Both the position numbers and the translations under genes were made by a program. From Lactococcus taiwanensis (lineage in GTDB: Bacteria > Bacillota > Bacilli > Lactobacillales > Streptococcaceae), in contig NZ_BNDT01000004.1 in NCBI RefSeq assembly GCF_014905395.1, forward strand, positions 171,585-235,584: a stretch of 64,000 nucleotides of DNA, in the 5' to 3' direction. Numbering within the stretch: position 1 is the first letter of the stretch; each line of letters starts with the position of its first letter. This document shows, piece by piece, positions 55,710 through 64,000 of this stretch. The notes under the pieces are model-generated. The model was given only the letters and a program-made list of their open reading frames with translations, made no database searches and had not been told where the DNA came from.

Positions 55710-56903
55710 TTAATGTTTTTTAAACATGTATTCGCGAGTCATTGGCAAGCCTTGACCTGAAGCACCTTTAGTCAAAAGATATTGGACAACATCAATATTT
55801 CCTGCTTCAAAACTTGCTGCACAGGCTTGGAGATAGAGTGTCCACATCCGAGCAAACGGACGACCCATTTCTTTTTCAACTTCATCAAAAACAGCCAAGT
55901 AATTTTCATTCCAAATTTCAAGCGTTTTTTGATAATGACGGCGTAAAGGTTCTAAATCATCCAATTGTAATTTTGCAGTCATGATATGTTCAACATTTTC
56001 TGCGATATTTGGAATATAGCCGCCTGGGAAAATATATTTTTCAATAAAGGGATCTACTCCAGCACCACGGTGTTGTCCTGTAATTCCATGGATAAGTGCA
56101 CGTCCATTTGGTTTCAAATAATCGTATACTTTTTGGAAATACATTTCCAAGTTTTCTTTTCCTACGTGCTCAAACATACCTACTGAAGTAACATAATCAA
56201 AGTCTTTATCTTTGAGGTCACGATAGTCAATCAGATAAACTTTAACTTGATCTTCTAAACCTAACTCTTTGGCTTTATTTACCACATAGTCATACTGCTC
56301 TTCAGACAATGTCACGCCGACTGCTTGCAAACCGTACTCTTGTGCAGCAGTAAAGATCAGAGTCCCCCATCCGCAACCGATATCAAGCAAGCGACCACCT
56401 GCTTTGCTGTCTAATTTATCTAAAATATGGTGAACTTTAGCAATTTGTGCTTCTTCAAGTGTCATTTGATCATTTTCAAAATAAGCACAAGAATAAGTCA
56501 TTGTTTTATCTAACCATTTATTATAAAAATCATTCCCAATATCATAGTGGCTGTGGATGTCTTCTTTAGATTGCTTTTGGGAATGATTCCCCAAAAGTTT
56601 CATCATTGACTTTCCAAAACCTGATTGATCTGTCAAAAAACTATCAGCTTTTCGATAAGCTGATGCTACAAGTTCTTGGATACTACCTTCAATCTCAATG
56701 TCTTCATGCATATAGGCTTCGGCTAGGACCAAAGTTGGCATTGATGATAAATCACTAAAAGAGAACTTTTTATTAAAAGTGATGCGAACTTGCGTGTCGC
56801 CCTCCCCATACTTTTCTGTTTTTCCATCCCAATAAGTAACCTCGATTGGAATATCAAAGGCTGAGGCAAGTGCTTTGTTCAAAACTGTTTTTTCAAATAC
56901 CAA
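55710..56903 (-). CDS. cfa: Cyclopropane-fatty-acid synthase
   Basis: A 397-aa Cfa adding a methylene from SAM across double bonds of membrane lipids, raising acid tolerance. SAM-binding [13 protein letters not shown] lies near residue 170, with the [14 protein letters not shown] lead-in and the [16 protein letters not shown] and YIFPGGYIP segments typical of the family. The N-terminal lipid-binding region (1-100) is shorter than in E. coli. The protein is complete. Its position just upstream of metK is notable, as it uses SAM. Confidence 0.95.
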   Translation of the reverse strand: MVFEKTVLNKALASAFDIPIEVTYWDGKTEKYGEGDTQVRITFNKKFSFSDLSSMPTLVLAEAYMHEDIEIEGSIQELVASAYRKADSFLTDQSGFGKSMMKLLGNHSQKQSKEDIHSHYDIGNDFYNKWLDKTMTYSCAYFENDQMTLEEAQIAKVHHILDKLDSKAGGRLLDIGCGWGTLIFTAAQEYGLQAVGVTLSEEQYDYVVNKAKELGLEDQVKVYLIDYRDLKDKDFDYVTSVGMFEHVGKENLEMYFQKVYDYLKPNGRALIHGITGQHRGAGVDPFIEKYIFPGGYIPNIAENVEHIMTAKLQLDDLEPLRRHYQKTLEIWNENYLAVFDEVEKEMGRPFARMWTLYLQACAASFEAGNIDVVQYLLTKGASGQGLPMTREYMFKKH

Positions 56904-57072
56904 GTTAATTTTCCTTTCCTAACTTTACTATATTAAAACTATACTCCGAGCTTTTTTGAAAGTCAAATAGTTACTACTGTTAGAAAATCTGAAAATTCTT
57001 TCTTTTGTTTTTTTCTTTCACTTTTGGATAAAGTTGTACTGCTAAAAGCACATTTTCTGATATAATAAAAAA

Positions 57073-57828
57073 ATGAGCGACAAACTAGAAAAAACAGGAA
57101 TTTTATTAAAAAATAAGTGGCTTTCTGATGTGAAAATCGTAGCCGAATCTGAATCCACTCAAAAAGACGCTAAGCTTGATGCCCAAGCCAACTGTTTATA
57201 TCTAACAGAGCAGCAGACAGCTACCTACGGCCGCTTTGGACGTCATTATTTTTCAGCTAAAGAGGGGGGGATTTATATGAGCCTTTCTCTTTTTCCAGAA
57301 TCAGCACCTGAGAATTGGCCCGATTACACCTTATTAACTGGTGCCGCTGTGGTCTCCGCTATCGAGAGATTAACAGATAAAAGTCCACAGATTAAATGGG
57401 TTAATGATATCTATCTGGGACAATATAAAATCGCAGGAATTTTAGCTGAGGCTGTGATCAATACTGAAAGGGCTAATCAAGTAGTAATCGGAGTAGGGAT
57501 TAACTTTAATATCTCTGAATTTCCTGAAGAGATTGCCCATCGCGCAGCCTCGCTTTTTCAAGAGGAAACACCAACGGTAAGCCGCTCTGCATTGATTGCC
57601 GAAATCTGGTCCGAATTTCATCGTTTGTATAAGACGCGTACTTTTTTTGACTTTTACAAAGCCCACTCCTTCATTCTGGGCAAAGAAGTTGAATTTATTC
57701 AAAATGGCACAACTTATAGTGGACAAGCACTTGATCTTACTCCCAGAGGTGAATTGATAGTTCAACTTGAAAACGGCGAAAAAAAGATTTTATCCAGCGG
57801 AGAAATTTCATTAAAAAAATGGACTTAA
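57073..57828 (+). CDS. birA: Biotin protein ligase (no DNA-binding domain)
   Basis: A 251-aa biotin-[acetyl-CoA-carboxylase] ligase. The ATP/biotin-binding motif is YGRFGRHYFSA, KWVNDIYL corresponds to the KWPND motif with Pro replaced by Val, and KIAGILAE follows; a C-terminal SH3-like domain ends the protein. It lacks the N-terminal winged helix of bifunctional BirA, so does not repress biotin genes. It is on the plus strand alone and followed by a terminator. Lactococci usually have two such genes; only this one is seen here. Confidence 0.9.
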   Translation: MSDKLEKTGILLKNKWLSDVKIVAESESTQKDAKLDAQANCLYLTEQQTATYGRFGRHYFSAKEGGIYMSLSLFPESAPENWPDYTLLTGAAVVSAIERLTDKSPQIKWVNDIYLGQYKIAGILAEAVINTERANQVVIGVGINFNISEFPEEIAHRAASLFQEETPTVSRSALIAEIWSEFHRLYKTRTFFDFYKAHSFILGKEVEFIQNGTTYSGQALDLTPRGELIVQLENGEKKILSSGEISLKKWT

Positions 57829-57842
57829 TAAAGTCCATTTTC
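57814..57842 (+). terminator. birA terminator
   Basis: AAAATGGACTT, loop AATA, AAGTCCATTTT, overlapping the birA stop. Confidence 0.85.
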
Positions 57843-57910
57843 TATTGGGAGTAATTATTATATAGGAGACCAGTTTTAGGTCATAGCGGACCAGATGTTT
57901 CATGGAAAGT

Positions 57911-57932
57911 TTACTGACAGCTCTGTCAGTAA
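57911..57932. repeat. Dispersed palindrome copy between birA and pspC
   Basis: Perfect arms with centre AGCTCT, in the 140-bp gap between two convergent genes. Confidence 0.88.
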
Positions 57933-57968
57933 AGAGCACAGTATTTTTTACCCTGTAAGCAGCCTATT

Positions 57969-58436
57969 TTAAAAGTCAGACCAATCATCTTCTTTTTCTA
58001 CGGGCTCTGCTTCTTTCATTTTCCGTTTTTGTTTTGGATCAGGTTCGTCCCATGGATTTCCCCAATTGTTCGCTTGCCCTTTGTTTTGATTAAATTTATC
58101 TTCATAACGTTGTGACCAGCTATTCATCTTATCAGAATAACGTTGCGACCAACCGTCCATTTTTTCATCAAAATTTTGTGCTTTCCGATCCCAGTTTGCT
58201 TGATAAGTGTCCCCTTGATCGTCGTAATAACGGTTATTTCGAGCACTAGGCATAATCCAACTTGCTACAAAGTAAAGTGGAATCAAACCACCCCAGCTTC
58301 CAAAAGCAAGCACAACAAACAGAATACGTAGAATAGTTACCACATCACGACCCAAGCCGAAGTATTCACAAATACCAGCGATAACGCCACTTACTCTACG
58401 GTTCGTTGTTGATTTTGTTAATTGTCTTTGTGACAT
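57969..58436 (-). CDS. PspC-domain membrane protein, long form
   Basis: A 155-aa protein. The PspC domain (about 1-65) starts SQRQLTKSTTNRRVSGVIAGICEYFGL and has one membrane helix (about 38-65). A long hydrophilic tail (70-155) rich in Asp, Asn, Gln and Trp carries repeats of WSQRYSDKMNSW type. PspC-domain proteins belong to envelope-stress responses (LiaFSR- or CesSR-like) in Gram-positives. It is the last of three genes with the short PspC and the DUF4097 gene, on one strand. Confidence 0.88.
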   Translation of the reverse strand: MSQRQLTKSTTNRRVSGVIAGICEYFGLGRDVVTILRILFVVLAFGSWGGLIPLYFVASWIMPSARNNRYYDDQGDTYQANWDRKAQNFDEKMDGWSQRYSDKMNSWSQRYEDKFNQNKGQANNWGNPWDEPDPKQKRKMKEAEPVEKEDDWSDF

Positions 58437-58458
58437 TTTTTATCCTTTCTTCATAAAC

Positions 58459-58662
58459 TTACTTTTGCGATTGCGTCATTAACAGACTCACAATCACATA
58501 AACAATGAGCAATGATCCCCAACTACCGAAAGTTCCAATCACAAGTAACACGCGAATGATGGTAATCATCCTGCGACTCAAGTCAAAGTACTCACCAAGT
58601 CCCCCAACCGTTCCTGCAATAACTCGATTTGTGTCTGATCTTTTCAGTCTTTTCTTCTTCAT
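58459..58662 (-). CDS. PspC-domain membrane protein, short form
   Basis: A 67-aa PspC-domain protein: charged start MKKKRLKRSDTNRVIAGTVGG, then LGEYFDLSRRMIT and a hydrophobic membrane segment (about 38-62). It looks like a duplicate of the PspC domain of the next gene without the tail. It is 22 bp upstream of the long form and shares its strand; probably cotranscribed. Confidence 0.88.
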   Translation of the reverse strand: MKKKRLKRSDTNRVIAGTVGGLGEYFDLSRRMITIIRVLLVIGTFGSWGSLLIVYVIVSLLMTQSQK

Positions 58663-58684
58663 TTCTCACCATTTATTAACTTAT

Positions 58685-58725
58685 GAACTGACAGCTTGGT
58701 CATTTACTGACCGCACCGTAAGTGC
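58685..58725. repeat. Two adjacent degenerate dispersed palindromes
   Basis: GAACTGAC, AGCTTG, GTCATTTA at 58685-58706 and TTACTGAC, CGCACC, GTAAGTGC at 58704-58725 overlap by three bases. Both right arms are decayed. They lie in the short gap between the DUF4097 gene and the short PspC gene. Confidence 0.6.
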
Positions 58726-59829
58726 TTAATTTTCTTCTTGAGTGGTATCTTTCAACCAGATTGTTCCTGATTTTGTTTCAAATTCAAACGTCAGTGTATC
58801 TTCACCTTGGCGTACCAATGCTGCTCCATTACGTCCAGCTTCAAAAGGAGTATCCAAGTTCAACCGTGTCTTATAACCACCAAAGATTGTTCTTACGTGA
58901 CCGACGAGCCCTAATTTTTCTGGTACAGAAACCTTAATGTCTCCATTAACATTTTTCATGTTTAATTGACGAGCTGTACCAGCTTTTTCTGTCAGTAAAA
59001 TATTTCCATTAACCAGTGAGACATCGGCTGAGTTAAAGGCTGTAGTAATACGGATATTACCGTTCACCCCATTCAGGTCAAGACGATCAGTTTGACCTTC
59101 TAAAACTTTGATTTCTCCATTTTTATTATCAATTTTAATCTTATCACTGGTTACTTCTGAAAGTTCAGCACCCCCGTTGATCAAGCCGATACTCATTTCC
59201 TTCACTGAAACTTTTTTTACCTTTAATTCCGCATGTGGTGCATTGATTTCAAAATTATCATATTCTTTTTCAGGAAGATAAAGTTCGATATCAGCAGCGA
59301 TTCGACCACTCGTACTAAGCTCCAGTGTCCCATCGACTACCTCAAACTTAGTTTTTTCAGCGACATAAGCCGCAATATTTCCTTCATCAACAGCGCCATA
59401 GATTTTGTATTCAACCTTGGCATGTGCTTTTTCACCAGGTAAAATAAGCACTTTACCACTCTTAATATCTAAATTGAGTCTTTGGAAATCCTCTTCAATG
59501 TCTTTTTCCACGGTATGTGATGTCGATTTTACTTTTGGAAAACCATTAGAAAAATCAATATTGTCATCGACTGCCTTTGAAACACCTTGGAAGATTTCTT
59601 TACCTTTTGTCAACAGACTTTCTGCAACATTCTTCATTGCATCTGGGAAGTCTACATTATGGTTCACATATCCCTCCTTATCGGTATAGGTAAATTGTGT
59701 TGATTCTTCATCACCAGAATTTCCCCCTTTCGGTGCAGTCCCATTTTTTTCAAGAAGTTCTAAAGCCTCCTCTTCTGTTATAATACCGCGACGCATCAAG
59801 TCCATAATTCTATCTTTTTTATTAGCCAT
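58726..59829 (-). CDS. DUF4097 family beta-strand repeat protein
   Basis: A 367-aa cytosolic protein. A short helical N-terminus (about 5-30) of SHOCT-like type (IMDLMRRGIITEEEALELLEK) is followed, after an acidic linker, by DUF4097 beta repeats (about 105-365) with IDNKNGEIKVL, NGVNGNIRIT and VNGDIKVSV. The pattern of N-G/N-I repeats gives a right-handed beta-helix. In Gram-positives these are LiaG-like genes of envelope-stress operons. It heads the DUF4097-PspC-PspC cassette. Confidence 0.88.
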   Translation of the reverse strand: MANKKDRIMDLMRRGIITEEEALELLEKNGTAPKGGNSGDEESTQFTYTDKEGYVNHNVDFPDAMKNVAESLLTKGKEIFQGVSKAVDDNIDFSNGFPKVKSTSHTVEKDIEEDFQRLNLDIKSGKVLILPGEKAHAKVEYKIYGAVDEGNIAAYVAEKTKFEVVDGTLELSTSGRIAADIELYLPEKEYDNFEINAPHAELKVKKVSVKEMSIGLINGGAELSEVTSDKIKIDNKNGEIKVLEGQTDRLDLNGVNGNIRITTAFNSADVSLVNGNILLTEKAGTARQLNMKNVNGDIKVSVPEKLGLVGHVRTIFGGYKTRLNLDTPFEAGRNGAALVRQGEDTLTFEFETKSGTIWLKDTTQEEN

Positions 59830-59937
59830 TATATCTGATCCTTTCTTTGCTTTATCAAATCAAAGCACTAAAATCTTTTAAACTTTTATATGAGATTGTC
59901 TTAACCTCGTAACCCTATTATCTCAAACTTTTCCCTC

Positions 59938-59968
59938 AAAAAAATCAGCCCAAAGGCTGATTTTTCAA
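59938..59968 (-). terminator. Terminator of the secreted hydrolase gene
   Basis: AAATCAGCC, loop CAAA, GGCTGATTT with A and T flanks, about 130 bp downstream of the hydrolase stop on the minus strand. Confidence 0.78.
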
Positions 59969-60098
59969 CAGTTTTTTATAAAGAACGATCTTTTCTAGTA
60001 ACTTTTACTCCATCACGTGGATACCCAATCAGGATACTCATTCATCAAGTTAATTACTATAAAAGTCAATTCTAGGTACCTTTTTACAGGATATTCCT

Positions 60099-61736
60099 TT
60101 ATTTAGGTTGGATATAGGTCGCTAAAGCAGCAACACTCGCAGAAATATGTCGCTGACTTACTACATTGTTACCACGAACATTCATCTCAGAGACTAAGAT
60201 AGAGTGGTCATCATAAACTTTCTCAACAAAGGCCACGTGACCATATTCAGAACTTGAGCCCGCAATCCCTGGTGGAAAGCTTACCGCATATCCCTCTGTA
60301 GGAACCATCGTAGTGAAATAACCTTGTTGTTGGGCATTTACACCCCATTCACCACCATTTCCCATATGTGTGCCAATTTTGCCTCCTAATTGGATAATTC
60401 GGTTATAGACATATTGTGTACAATTACCAAATGCATAACTTTCTGCACCTGGGTATTCAACTCCATTATAGGCTGGGAAGTCACTCTCTGCAGCTTTTGA
60501 CGTCATAACAGGACTAGTAGGGATATTTTCTCCCCAAACCTCTGTTTTACTGTCTACATTATCGTAAAAATCCAAGTGATATTCCTGAATCAAGTCGATT
60601 AATTTTTGAGCATATTCTGGGTCTGTAGCAAAGACTCCCTGAAGAGCTTGTGCAGCTTCTGTATAATTTTTGGCATGAGTTTTCCAACTTCCGGCATAAA
60701 TATTCGGATTCCAAGTTGTTCCACTAAGCATAAGATTGATGTAATCTTCTAGAGATTGGTCATAGTTGCTATATACTCGGAAACTTTGCTCCATCAAATA
60801 AGCCTGATCACCTGCATACTCTTGTGTTTTAAAGGAGATAGACTTTCCAAAATAGGAGCCCGTAATATTGAAAATGTTAAAATAATTCACAGCCATATCA
60901 CTTTGACCCGAACCAGATTCCAAAATAGCCTGCGCCAAAATAATAGAAGCAAACAAATTATTTTTTCCAGCTAAAATTTGTATACGAGGAGCAATACTTT
61001 TAATAAAAGCTTCTGTACTAGAGTTATCAATCTTATCAATTGTTTTTGTAGCCTGAATTTTTTTCAGTGTAGGCCCCTCATAAACCGAGTCGCCAGTCCC
61101 CGCCTCTGAAGCTGTTCTCGTCACAGAGGTATTTGATGCTGGCTGAGCATATGTCCCACCAACATAGCTTTGCGCATTTTCAGTAGGCGTAGCTACAGGA
61201 GTTGCTGTAGAAGGTTGATTTGCTTGGGGAGCAGATAATGATGGTGAAACAGCAACCTTTGATTGGCTACCAGTACTCTTAGCTTCTGCTGCCTTACTAG
61301 GTGAACTAGGGGCTTTTTGGGACGTTGAAGGTTTCGTAGTAGTTGAAGGTCGAGTTGTGGAAGGTTTTTCTGATGAAGAGGGCTTAGGTTTTGAAGATGA
61401 TGTCCCACTACTCTCACCACCTGCTGCTGCAGAACTACTATTGCTAGTAGTCGTTTTATCTCCCTCATCTGTTGTTCCAGAACTGTTCGTTGATTCGTCT
61501 GAACTCTCGCTAGTGCTTGATTCCTGGCTAGAACTACTCGTTTCATCTGCGCTCGACGAAGAAGTGAGATTTGTCGCTGTTCCCTTTTCACTTGTCATTG
61601 TGGTCGCATCATTAGAAAGAGTAGAAGTTAAATCAGCAGCTTTAGCTGCCCCACCGAAACTTCCCAGACTAATCAGCAATGTTGTACCAGCTAGCAGTTT
61701 TAAGTTAGTATTCACACGTCGATTCTTTTTATTCAT
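60099..61736 (-). CDS. Secreted two-domain peptidoglycan hydrolase (glucosaminidase + CHAP)
   Basis: A 545-aa secreted protein. The signal peptide (about 1-34, ending AAKAA) is followed by a Ser/Thr/Glu- and Pro-rich linker (about 35-215). An N-acetylglucosaminidase domain (about 235-390) has ASIILAQAILESGSGQS, with the catalytic Glu near 273. A C-terminal CHAP domain (about 420-545) has the nucleophile Cys in SYAFGNCTQYVYNRI and the His in GHVAFVEKV. It should cut both the glycan and the peptide of peptidoglycan, like Usp45 relatives in its CHAP part. No wall-anchoring motif is visible. Confidence 0.93.
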   Translation of the reverse strand: MNKKNRRVNTNLKLLAGTTLLISLGSFGGAAKAADLTSTLSNDATTMTSEKGTATNLTSSSSADETSSSSQESSTSESSDESTNSSGTTDEGDKTTTSNSSSAAAGGESSGTSSSKPKPSSSEKPSTTRPSTTTKPSTSQKAPSSPSKAAEAKSTGSQSKVAVSPSLSAPQANQPSTATPVATPTENAQSYVGGTYAQPASNTSVTRTASEAGTGDSVYEGPTLKKIQATKTIDKIDNSSTEAFIKSIAPRIQILAGKNNLFASIILAQAILESGSGQSDMAVNYFNIFNITGSYFGKSISFKTQEYAGDQAYLMEQSFRVYSNYDQSLEDYINLMLSGTTWNPNIYAGSWKTHAKNYTEAAQALQGVFATDPEYAQKLIDLIQEYHLDFYDNVDSKTEVWGENIPTSPVMTSKAAESDFPAYNGVEYPGAESYAFGNCTQYVYNRIIQLGGKIGTHMGNGGEWGVNAQQQGYFTTMVPTEGYAVSFPPGIAGSSSEYGHVAFVEKVYDDHSILVSEMNVRGNNVVSQRHISASVAALATYIQPK

Positions 61737-62049
61737 CTATTTATATTCCTCCATGGTTAGTGCTGTTACTCGCATTATAATCATTCTATCGCCTTTTAAA
61801 TCTTAAATCAAATATAACCCTTCTAAATTAATATACGATAAACGAGCGATAATGTAACCAAAATATTCTAGATGAAAACTCTTCTCTTTAGTCAAAGCGT
61901 GACTAAGCCCAATATATTCACTTTTTCTCCTTTTTTAAATTTTATATTTATTCATAGTAAAATGATAGTTATTTAAAAAATATCAAGATTTAGACTCATG
62001 AAGAGAAATAAAATGTTTTTATAGAAGCGCTCATATCAAATCTTATCGC
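61737..62049. other. Intergenic region with an imperfect inverted repeat
   Basis: This 313-bp AT-rich gap lies upstream of the secreted hydrolase and downstream of the 148-aa membrane protein. A TATAAT-like -10 for the hydrolase lies near 61775-61782 on the minus strand but its -35 is weak. An inverted repeat TTAGTCA-N5-TGACTAA at 61888-61906 could be a binding site for an unknown regulator. Nothing else is recognised. Confidence 0.4.
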
Positions 62050-62496
62050 TTACCACTGCCTTAATGCGGCAACTGAAAAACTTGAACTCAATATGACTAG
62101 AAAATAGCCAATTACAAGTAGCTTAAGAATATTCTCATCATAGCGAATTAATAATGGAAGTATAAATCCCATGAAGGAAAATAATGGCAGCCACGTTCTC
62201 ACCAAGTAGTTTTTCCACACTAATGCGAAAATGATAAGAGACAAGAGCGCTCCACCTAAAAGTAAAGCGATCAATAAAGGTGCAGTGAGAGAATGCAAGT
62301 TACCAGGAATCCAAAAAACGCCATGCTTCAATATTTTGTCAACCTTCTCCTCATAAGTAATATTGTTATAATATCGTTTCCAGTTCACTTTAAAAAATTC
62401 ATGATTAAAAGCAACATAGACACCACTTACAAATAAAGAGAGGAATGCGTAATCAAATAAAAGCCACTTTTTAAACTTAGACAACCGTTTTGGCAT
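62050..62496 (-). CDS. Unrecognised four-helix membrane protein
   Basis: The 148-aa product has four hydrophobic segments at about 13-31, 68-90, 98-115 and 120-140, with a basic start (MPKRLSKFKKWL) and a longer external-looking loop (about 33-65, WKRYYNNITYEEK). No family is recognised. It lies between the secreted hydrolase and fba genes. The ATG is preceded by GAGGTG. Function unknown; it could be a small envelope or transport accessory protein. Confidence 0.65.
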   Translation of the reverse strand: MPKRLSKFKKWLLFDYAFLSLFVSGVYVAFNHEFFKVNWKRYYNNITYEEKVDKILKHGVFWIPGNLHSLTAPLLIALLLGGALLSLIIFALVWKNYLVRTWLPLFSFMGFILPLLIRYDENILKLLVIGYFLVILSSSFSVAALRQW

Positions 62497-62633
62497 AATA
62501 ACACCTCTTCAAAAATAATAAATACTAATCAAATCATCTCCGTAACCATACTACCATTTTTTTAAATCATTTGCAATCTTTTATATAATTTTCTTAACAT
62601 TCACTCAACTTTGCTTTTGGAGGTATAGAAAGA

Positions 62634-62667
62634 AAAAAAGACTGCTCAAGAGCAGCCCTTTTTTTAA
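62634..62667 (-). terminator. fba terminator
   Basis: GGCTGCTC TT GAGCAGTC stem with long A and T runs, 14 bp after the fba stop on the minus strand. Confidence 0.85.
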
Positions 62668-62680
62668 GTATGAAAATTGA

Positions 62681-63577
62681 TTAAGCTTTGTTTGCTGAAC
62701 CAAATACATCGATACGTTCTTCAACAGCAGTTGTAATTGCATCGAAACCAGGTTTCAAGAATTTACGTGGGTCAAAGAGTTTTTTCTTCATGTATTCTGC
62801 TTCGTTTGCATCAAATTCATTAACGAATTTACGTGTAGCAGCTGCGAAAGCAAGTTGACATTCAGTATTAACGTTAACTTTGGCAACACCGTTAGCGATA
62901 GCTTGACGAATTTGATCATCAGGAATACCAGAACCACCGTGCAATACGATTGGTACATTGTGTCCCATAGCTTCAACGAGTGCTTTGTTCAATTTTTCAA
63001 GGTGATCAATGTGGAGACCTTTCCAGTTTTCTGGATAAGGTCCGTGGATGTTACCAATACCTGCAGCGAGGAAGTCAACACCAAGTTTAGCCATAGCTAC
63101 AGCGTCATCGATAGGAGCAAGTTCACCTTCACCGATAATACCATCTTCTTCACCACCGATAGAACCAACTTCACATTCTACAGAGATACCTTTGGCATGT
63201 GCCAATTCAATAATTTCTTTAGCATCTTTCAAGTTTTCTTCAATTGGAAGATGTGAACCATCAAACATAACTGAAGTATAACCGATTTCGATACATTCTT
63301 TAGCATCTTCAAAGTGACCGTGGTCAAGGTGAATTGCTACTGGTACTGTGATACCCATTGATTCTACAAGAGTTTCAATGAGGAGCTTGCACATTTTGTA
63401 ACCACCCATGTATTTAGCCGCACCCATAGAAGTTTGGATCAATACTGGAGTCTTCTTAGCTTCTGCTGCACGCAAGATAGCTTGAGTCCATTCAAGGTTG
63501 TTTGTGTTGAAACCACCGATAGCGTATCCGTTATCACGAGCGGCTTGTACGAATTTTTCTGCTGAAACGATTGCCAT
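62681..63577 (-). CDS. fba: Class II fructose-1,6-bisphosphate aldolase
   Basis: A 298-aa zinc-dependent aldolase of glycolysis. The metal ligands are the histidines of IHLDHGH near residue 82 and those in GIGNIHGPY and VLHGGSGI further on; the C-terminal NVNTECQLA completes the active site. Codon use is strongly biased as for a highly expressed gene. An extended -10 promoter (TGCTATACT, 63611-63619 on the minus strand) and a GGAGG site lie upstream. Monocistronic. Confidence 0.98.
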   Translation of the reverse strand: MAIVSAEKFVQAARDNGYAIGGFNTNNLEWTQAILRAAEAKKTPVLIQTSMGAAKYMGGYKMCKLLIETLVESMGITVPVAIHLDHGHFEDAKECIEIGYTSVMFDGSHLPIEENLKDAKEIIELAHAKGISVECEVGSIGGEEDGIIGEGELAPIDDAVAMAKLGVDFLAAGIGNIHGPYPENWKGLHIDHLEKLNKALVEAMGHNVPIVLHGGSGIPDDQIRQAIANGVAKVNVNTECQLAFAAATRKFVNEFDANEAEYMKKKLFDPRKFLKPGFDAITTAVEERIDVFGSANKA

Positions 63578-63610
63578 TTCAAAATCCTCCGAATATTTTA
63601 TTACTTACTT

Positions 63611-63619
63611 AGTATAGCA
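63611..63619 (-). promoter_or_regulatory. Candidate fba promoter, extended -10
   Basis: TGCTATACT on the minus strand, 34 bp upstream of the fba start. No convincing -35 box. Confidence 0.5.
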
Positions 63620-63732
63620 TTTTGTGAAGTATTTTTCTAGTGTAAGCTCATAAAATCCCTAAGTAACCGCTTCACTCCAACGTTTAAACTGAAATAAAAA
63701 AAGTTAGTAACATCTGCTACTAACTTTGGCTA

Positions 63733-63818
63733 TCCCGAGGACCGGTTTCGAACCGGTACGAAGGTTACCCCTCGCAGGATTTTAAGTCCTGTGCGTCTGC
63801 CAGTTCCGCCACCCCGGG
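63733..63818 (-). tRNA. tRNA-Leu (anticodon UAA)
   Basis: An 86-nt class II tRNA. The CCCGGGG/CCTCGGG acceptor stem pairs fully with one G-U. The anticodon loop CTTAAAA holds UAA, the long variable arm is present and the T loop is GTTCGAA-like. No encoded CCA. First of a three-tRNA cluster on the minus strand. Confidence 0.95.
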
Positions 63819-63853
63819 TTATTATAGAAAAACTCCCACTGGGAGGATTAACA

Positions 63854-63925
63854 AGCGAACGACGAGATTCGAACTCGCGACCCCAACCATGGCAAGGTTG
63901 TGTTCTACCCCTGAACTACGTTCGC
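63854..63925 (-). tRNA. tRNA-Gly (anticodon GCC)
   Basis: A 72-nt tRNA with GCGAACG/CGTTCGC acceptor stem, anticodon GCC in loop TTGCCAT and T loop TTCGAAT. Discriminator U; CCA is not encoded. Confidence 0.95.
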
Positions 63926-63949
63926 AATACCTTTTCTGCCTTTCGACAA

Positions 63950-64000
63950 TGCCGACTACATGATTCGAACACGCGACCCTCTGATTACAAATCAGATGCT
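63950..64000 (-). tRNA. tRNA-Thr (anticodon UGU), cut by the window edge
   Basis: The 3' part of a tRNA: anticodon stem-loop CTGATTTGTAATCAG with UGU, T loop TTCGAAT and acceptor AGTCGGC plus A. The 5' part lies beyond the window. The cluster probably continues to the right. Confidence 0.85.

Overview
The window is a low-GC Firmicute chromosome segment, almost certainly Lactococcus. The PepC, FtsZ and MnmG proteins are typical of that genus. The gene blocks pnp-cysE-cysS-mrnC, ftsA-ftsZ-yggS-sepF-yggT-ylmH-divIVA-ileS, glmU-nudix-macP-mtnN and gmk-rpoZ-priA-fmt-rsmB-pppL-prkC are the standard lactococcal/streptococcal housekeeping arrangement. The species cannot be fixed from sequence alone; base composition looks more like the L. 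garvieae/petauri/formosensis group than L. lactis, which is an inference. No phage, insertion sequence, CRISPR array or rRNA was seen. Most genes are on the minus strand.

Layout: 1-200 is the 5' end of infC, read leftward from an ATA start, with an attenuator-like leader. 209-7220 holds a membrane protein, a flavin disulfide-reductase homologue without its redox cysteine, an unrecognised small-ORF/182-aa pair, a YjjG-type phosphatase, mnmG and two small genes. 7398-13138 is mrnC/cysS/cysE/SseB-like/pnp. 13447-19531 has a duplicated-domain lipoprotein, prs, a cysteine desulfurase with an apparent ATA start, DUF1831, tuf and two small proteins. 19597-28853 is the ileS (T-box) and cell-division block. 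29013-36665 carries degV, rlmB, a DAO-family oxidase, a MerR regulator, pepC, a YqeK-like HD protein, ybjQ, mtnN, macP and a Nudix gene. 36768-43943 has glmU, proC, rpsO, and the prkC/pppL signalling pair with rsmB. 44153-50787 contains a GNAT gene, the gls24/glsB stress pair, fmt, a broken small gene and priA/rpoZ. 50875-57828 has gmk, rny, nagB, metK (SMK-box SAM riboswitch), cfa and a biotin ligase. 57969-63577 has a PspC/PspC/DUF4097 envelope-stress cassette, a secreted glucosaminidase-CHAP hydrolase, a membrane protein and fba. Three tRNA genes (Leu, Gly, Thr) end the window.

The most unusual feature is a dispersed short palindrome, TTACTGAC-N6-GTCAGTAA. There are about 20 clear copies and several degenerate ones, roughly one per 2.5-3 kb. 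Copies lie between genes, where two double as terminators, one forms a peripheral hairpin of the metK SAM riboswitch and an everted version sits in the ileS T-box leader. Others lie inside coding regions (ileS, divIVA, ylmH, yggS, rlmB, glmU, proC, fmt, a YqeK-like gene twice and others), where they always use one of the two reading frames that avoid the built-in stop and encode either an (L)T-x-x-S-V/E or a (T/A)-D-x-x-(V/I)-S peptide. The flanking arms are fixed while the 6-bp centre varies, often with compensatory changes. I know of no description of this element. It could be a mobile or repetitive palindrome, a genome-wide protein-binding or DNA-uptake site, or an RNA structural module.
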